From the NCBI GenBank assembly GCA_021030915.1, contig JAGEMR010000282.1:1-12205 (forward strand): a DNA stretch of 12,205 bases. Direction: 5' to 3'. Below, one piece after another: positions 8,295 to 12,205 of the stretch. The position numbers and the translations under genes are program-made. Under the pieces are notes generated by a model, which saw only the letters and a list, made by a program, of their open reading frames with translations, searched no databases and had not been told where the DNA came from. The DNA is from Astrothelium macrocarpum (Eukaryota > Ascomycota > Dothideomycetes > Trypetheliales > Trypetheliaceae). The stretch's first letter is position 1, and the number at the start of each line of letters is the position of its first letter.

Positions 8295-9977
8295 TTATTC
8301 AACACCACTATCAAAAATTTTATCTATATTATTTGCATCTGATTCAGAATCTTCTTCTTTATCATTTTCACATGTTCTGGTATTATGCCCAGTCTTTCCG
8401 CAGTTTTTACAATGCCTTTGGCGAATAATATTATTTTCTATTCCACCACTTTTATCAGCATTTAAATATCTAGATTTCGTATTATCAGCTTTTGCGATAT
8501 CTAATTTTTGAATTTTCTTTTTATTTAAAATTCTATTTATTTATAAACGTTTTTTTTTACGTGTTTTATATTTTATATGGGCTATATTTGTTATTTCAAA
8601 TTCTTCAATTCGTATTTTCATAATCTCAAATTAATACACCATCATTTACGTATTTTTAATAAAAATTTCCAATATTTCAATAAATCTAATTGACGAATTT
8701 TTTTGAAAATCGATAAATTTTTTAAAAATTAATATAAATTAAGATTCAAATTTTTTAATATTCTTTAATATTTTGAATTTTCAAAATATTTTTTGAAAGA
8801 ATAATTCTGATGAAATCTTTAATTGAATATTTAATTTATTCAAAATTATTTATGAATTAAAAAGAATAAATCCAATATTTTTAAAATCTTCTAAAATCTG
8901 ATTTTTTATAATTAATATTTTAAATATATCAATAAAGATTGATAAAAATTCGATTTTCATAATATGATTAATCTGATTATATATCAAAATTTTAATCTGA
9001 TATGAATACGTTTTCTTTAAAGGCGAAAAATAGCCCATATTTAATGATTATAAAAAATGCGACGAATATGACGGCATATAAAGAATTATTATTTTATTCT
9101 TCTCACAAAAATTTTCAAATTTTATAGAATTATGATTTTCATATTCATTTAGAATCAATAAACGATATACGTTTATAATTTCTTTTTTTATATATATATC
9201 AAAATATTTAATCCATTTAATATCAAATTCATTTATTATTCAGCCATTTTTAGAAATTATAATTCGCCATTAAAATGATAATCAATTTTTATCATATTAA
9301 AAATTTTGATGGATTTTATTTTAAAAAATGATAAAAGGCGGAATTATTCGGCCTATTTTATTGATATTTAAAATCATCAAAATTTATTTATGATTATTCG
9401 ATTAAATTTATTTTGATTTATAATATCTTTTTGAATTAATAATAATTTTTGAAATATTTGAAATAATTCTCATTATAAAATTATTTTTATCAAAATTTTA
9501 GATATTTTCATTTAATATATCGTATTTTATTTTGATATTATTTATTAACCGGAATCAGTCTTTAATTATATTAAAATTTTTATATAAATATCTTTAATAA
9601 TCAAATTTTTGATTGAATTTTATTTTAAATTCAGTCTTTCATTTGATAAAATTTGTAGGTCAATTTTTTTTAATCTTTTTTTCATCTCATGAAATGAATA
9701 ATAAATCTGCAATATCTCGAATTCGGGTGTAGATAGGAGAAAATTCTTATATATCAAGGTCAAATATATGATATATAATTATATCCTCTTCTATCTTTGT
9801 AAATTTCAAAGAATTGGATTATATATCGATTTTAGACTGGATATCGTGGTTTCTTTAATGTATGATCGTACGAGAAACGTCAAAGATTGTAAACGCGTCT
9901 TTTTTCGTATCAAATTAACCTTTTTGAATAATCTAAATTGTAAATTATATTCAAATTTTTTTATGAATTGAATGTAT
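8295..9977 (-). pseudogene. Fot1/pogo transposase (element 2)
   Basis: One frame of 1,683 bp (561 codons) runs from an inferred start at 9977 (ATA, former ATG) to TAA at 8297-8295, with stops inside but no net indel. From the N-terminus: helix-turn-helix remnant FTI*IIQKG*FDTKKDAF and FDVSRT; then LKFTKIEEDIIIYHIFDLD, the CENP-B-like part; first catalytic Asp in NFDKNNFIM (GAT, 9491-9489) intact; second in LILNEYENHN, now Asn (9149-9147); third, in L*SLNMGYFSPLKKTY, also Asn (9041-9039). The last two are 35 residues apart (DD35D). The tail NHIMKIEFL, FKNIGFILFN matches the family. The end is barely mutated: a zinc knuckle and an acidic tail EEDSESD. The open stretch at 8850-9038 is an internal fragment of this gene. 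Confidence 0.93.
8370..8411 (-). other. Intact CCHC zinc knuckle of transposase 2
   Basis: The minus-strand translation CKNCGKTGHNTRTC is a complete CX2CX4HX4C motif, with ligands at 8411-8409, 8402-8400, 8387-8385 and 8372-8370. It sits near the transposase C-terminus, where many fungal Fot1-like transposases carry such a knuckle, and is followed by the acidic stretch ENDKEEDSESD. It probably adds nucleic-acid binding (inference). Confidence 0.92.
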
Positions 9978-10020
9978 GTTATTGTGTTCAGATATTATGT
10001 GTTGAAGTAAGTGGGGTAAA
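9978..10020 (-). other. Upstream region of transposase 2
   Basis: The short segment between the inferred start and the inverted repeat has near-normal composition (for example GTGTTGAAGTAAGTGGGG on the plus strand). It would contain the transposase promoter and leader. No clear TATA box was found. Confidence 0.4.
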
Positions 10021-10075
10021 TTTTTGGTGTTCGTGTTCCACTCGCTTGTATGTTCCGCTCGCTTGTGGAATACGT
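10021..10075 (-). repeat. Right terminal inverted repeat of element 2
   Basis: Mirror of 8211-8265, with the doubled 17-bp motif at 10033-10066. It is followed by TA at 10076-10077. Confidence 0.95.
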
Positions 10076-10077
10076 TA

Positions 10078-10276
10078 GAGGTCCGCACCACCTTGTGCAC
10101 GGTCCCACACAATGCACACTCATCTCATTCTCAACACCACGTATTCAAACGCGCGCAATTCAACCACCATAATTAATTATGAAATGAAAATTAATTTAAT
10201 TGATAATTTAATTTCGTGTGTGTAATTCTGACTGTTAAAATTAATTTTTGAAATGTTATGATAATTGTTATTATTA
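10078..10276. other. GC-richer segment, candidate terminal region of element 3
   Basis: GAGGTCCGCACCACC starts directly after the TA that flanks element 2, and 10078-10170 has normal composition, including CACACAATGCACACTC and ACGCGCGC. No reading frame is evident. Elements 1 and 2 both keep normal composition at their ends, and the stop of the third transposase is at 10277, so this is best explained as the terminal region of element 3, possibly with its inverted repeat at the start. The matching repeat would lie beyond the right edge, so this cannot be confirmed. From 10170 to 10276 the sequence is AT-rich without features. Confidence 0.45.
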
Positions 10277-12185
10277 TTACGGACGATCAGATCTAGAATT
10301 TGATTCCGCCTTATTTATATCCTTTATATATCCACCCATATCCAAATCAGTCAAATTATCTGATTTGGCTATTATAGCGTATTTTCGTTTCTTTTTTTTT
10401 TGATATTGAATCTTATTACGAAATTGTTTAATAATTTCACGTTATTCGATAATCTTCTATTTCTATTGAATCTTTAATTTTTTCTGAAACTGCCGATTCT
10501 ATTCATGAATTCGAATATATTCAATTTTGATTTCGGTTTCAATTTATTTATTAATCTGAATCTATTCCTTTTGAACCATCAGTTATTATTTTCGTTATTT
10601 TTTTTTCTTTTTCTTCTGTTATATTAATTTATAAATTTATTATATTTTATTAGAATTCTAAAATATCGTTTCATTATATTCATTTGATAATTTGAATTTT
10701 TTATTTCAGCGTTTTATTCATTATTTCTGAATATATAATATCTTTTTAAAATTCTGATTTTCTATCTTTAATAGATTATTTTTTATTATTATTTGGAATA
10801 TTATTATTTCGAATTTATCCATTTTTTTTTTAAATATATCGTTTAGATATATTTCCAGTTTTTTACGAAATTATCGCCAATGTTTTATGAAAATCTGAAT
10901 AGAAGAGGTTTTTGAAAAGGAATAATCTGAGTATTGTTGAAATCTTCTGATGGAGATCTGATCTAGCATAATAAATGGATTATATGGCTGGAGATCTGTT
11001 TTTAGCCAGCCACTGGCGATGTTTAATGGTATAAATGCCTATTGATATGCCGGCTAAAATAACTAAAAAAAGTCAATTTTCGTAAGAATTATTAAATTTC
11101 CAATAATCTATATCCAATGGTCCAATTTCTGATTATAATAAATCGCCAAAGGGCTGAAGATATTCATGTCTAATAATTGAAATCGATATGTGGAATAAAA
11201 TGAATAAATAATTACGAATATTCGATTATCATAATAATAATCGAAGAATTTTATTATTAGATGATTTTTATGGCCATTAATTATCAATAATTTTTATTTC
11301 AAATTGTTATTAATTTTTTATTTGATATTTTTATTGAATATTTGATTAAATCATATAAAATCCATTTCGTCATTTATTCATTCAGATAAAGACGATATGA
11401 AATTGTATTTATAGATCATTATATCCATATTATGAATTCATATTTTCTATATATTATTCGTTATAAAATCGAAAATAATTGATAGAATTAATACTGAACC
11501 GTTCATATATACCGCTGTTAATAAAATGATCCAGATATGAGACGTATCTGTATCAGATTCTCGTAATAAATTTCGTTTCTGAGACGATTTGATAAATATA
11601 CGATATTATTTAATATCTATACCGAATACGAAATCTTTTTTATCCATATTATATATATTATAAAGAAGAATATTGTATTATTCGATTTTGGAATCTATTT
11701 ATTAAATTATTAATAGAAAAATAAACGATTTTAAAAATTTATATCATTTCAAAATAAAATTTTAATTATTTATAATTATCCGCCTTTTTTTAAATGAGAT
11801 TAAAAATGGTAAAATATGTTGATTTTAATTCTGATTGATTATGATTCATGAAATGATTTATTCAATTTCTTCTAATTTCCTTTTTATTAATATTTATTGC
11901 GAAATTACGAATCATTTATATGATAGGTGGAATATCATGATTCGTAAATATATTAATCCAATTAATTAATATGACTTTCTATTATAAAAAAAATTTGATT
12001 AAATCATTTCGAAAGATTTTAATTCTATTTCTGATGATGTCTTTATGACGGCACGATAATATCGAACGGTGGACTCTATGGATTTTAGCTAGTTGAATAT
12101 AATTAGGATACTCCTGCGCATCTGCTGTTTCAAGAGCTGCTTCAATTGAGCCCATATTGGTGGAGTTATTACGAGACGAAAACAT
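10277..12185 (-). pseudogene. Pogo-type transposase with psq-like N-terminus (element 3)
   Basis: The likely start is ATG 12155-12153 (MGSIEAALETADAQEYPNYI), because this is where the family's conserved N-terminus begins; an in-frame ATG 10 codons upstream (12185) is possible. LAKIHRVHRSILSCRHKDI is a psq-type helix-turn-helix. INWINIFTNHDIPPII*MIRNFA (around 11960-11895) matches the Tc5/CENP-B-like part. The first catalytic Asp is intact in YNMDKKDFVFG (near 11644). WIILLTAVYMNGSVL matches 'WITLL....DGS', and QLLDMNIFSPLA (about 11175-11140) holds the third Asp. A moderately preserved C-terminal half follows (IASGWLKTDLQPYNP, LDQISIRRFQQYSD), then a Lys-rich stretch and SNSRSDRP with TAA at 10279-10277. 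The frame changes by one between about 11780 and 11645, so the gene is broken by an indel as well as stops. Confidence 0.88.
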
Positions 12186-12205
12186 TCGGCGAGGCGGAAA
12201 TCAAG
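12186..12205 (-). other. Leader of transposase 3 at the window edge
   Basis: Twenty bases of normal composition upstream of the longer possible start. They probably belong to the untranslated leader of element 3. No site can be named. Confidence 0.35.

Larger units (their letters stand above)
8211..10075 (-). mobile_element. Element 2: Fot1/pogo-type DNA transposon
   Basis: This 1,865-bp element is bounded by a 55-bp inverted repeat (8211-8265 and 10021-10075, one mismatch) and flanked by TA at 8209-8210 and 10076-10077. A second possible TA pair lies five bases further in (8214-8215 and 10071-10072), which would put the ends at TTCCAC and GTGGAA instead. It holds one transposase gene on the minus strand. 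The termini, the last 150 bp or so of the gene and the region before its start are well preserved, while the gene body is RIP-like. It belongs to the same superfamily as element 1 but has quite different inverted repeats. Confidence 0.93.
10078..12205 (-). mobile_element. Element 3: pogo-type DNA transposon, incomplete in the window
   Basis: The element is defined by a minus-strand transposase of a different pogo subgroup. The left boundary is put at the end of element 2 by inference, and the right end lies outside. The N-terminal 200 bp of the gene and parts of the C-terminal half are much less mutated than elements 1 and 2. The middle is AT-converted. Confidence 0.7.

Noticed and set aside
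8160..8511. Two overlapping plus-strand open frames
   Set aside because: They run across the left inverted repeat and antisense to the C-terminus of transposase 2, whose zinc knuckle is clear on the other strand.
9768..9971. Plus-strand open frame of 67 codons
   Set aside because: It is antisense to the N-terminal DNA-binding region of transposase 2, which reads FDVSRT and so on.
1..12205. Mitochondrial or plasmid origin because of the extreme AT content
   Set aside because: No mitochondrial genes, tRNAs or rRNAs are seen. The AT bias is patchy, affects coding regions of nuclear-type transposons, and consists of transitions relative to related copies.
1..12205. Defence system, secondary-metabolite cluster or effector gene
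   Set aside because: No domain of such systems was readable on either strand. All recognisable coding stretches are transposase or retrotransposon proteins.

Overview
The window looks like part of an AT-rich, repeat-packed compartment of a filamentous ascomycete (Pezizomycotina) chromosome. Nothing in it reads as a host gene. Every recognisable coding stretch is a transposon gene, and the coding regions carry dense C-to-T and G-to-A changes of the kind left by repeat-induced point mutation (RIP), while several terminal repeats are still nearly intact. The translations were done by eye from the sequence; no database search was run, and the fungal assignment rests on the element families and the RIP-like damage.

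Layout. (1) 1-7198: a Fot1/pogo-type DNA transposon (element 1, about 1.82 kb once the insertion is removed) with a 28-bp terminal inverted repeat next to TA. Its transposase gene reads left to right and is split by a complete 5,366-bp Ty1/copia LTR retrotransposon (990-6355). The retrotransposon has 235-bp LTRs, a perfect 5-bp target duplication ATATT, a half-tRNA type primer binding site, a polypurine tract, and an eroded Gag-Pol whose zinc knuckle, integrase tail, reverse transcriptase and RNase H can still be read. (2) 7199-8208: a RIP-like spacer, then a less mutated segment of about 370 bp that may be an LTR of another retroelement and that carries a tandem hairpin repeat, then a short unrecognised reading frame. 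(3) 8211-10075: a second Fot1/pogo element (element 2, 1.87 kb) with a 55-bp inverted repeat and a minus-strand transposase gene that keeps an intact CCHC zinc knuckle. (4) 10078-12205: a GC-richer segment followed by a third, different pogo-type transposase (element 3) on the minus strand, whose upstream end runs out of the window.

How it fits together. The copia element is younger than element 1 because it sits inside it. Element 2 may have landed at, or right beside, the outer end of element 3. Both Fot1-like transposase frames are free of net indels over about 560 codons even though stop codons and active-site residues were destroyed, so point mutation rather than slow decay inactivated them. 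The retroelement shows a few apparent one-base shifts at homopolymers. I found no new biological system. The notable points are the nested architecture, the reciprocal mutation pattern of the two LTRs, the sparing of element ends, and the odd sequence context of the surviving C and G bases.
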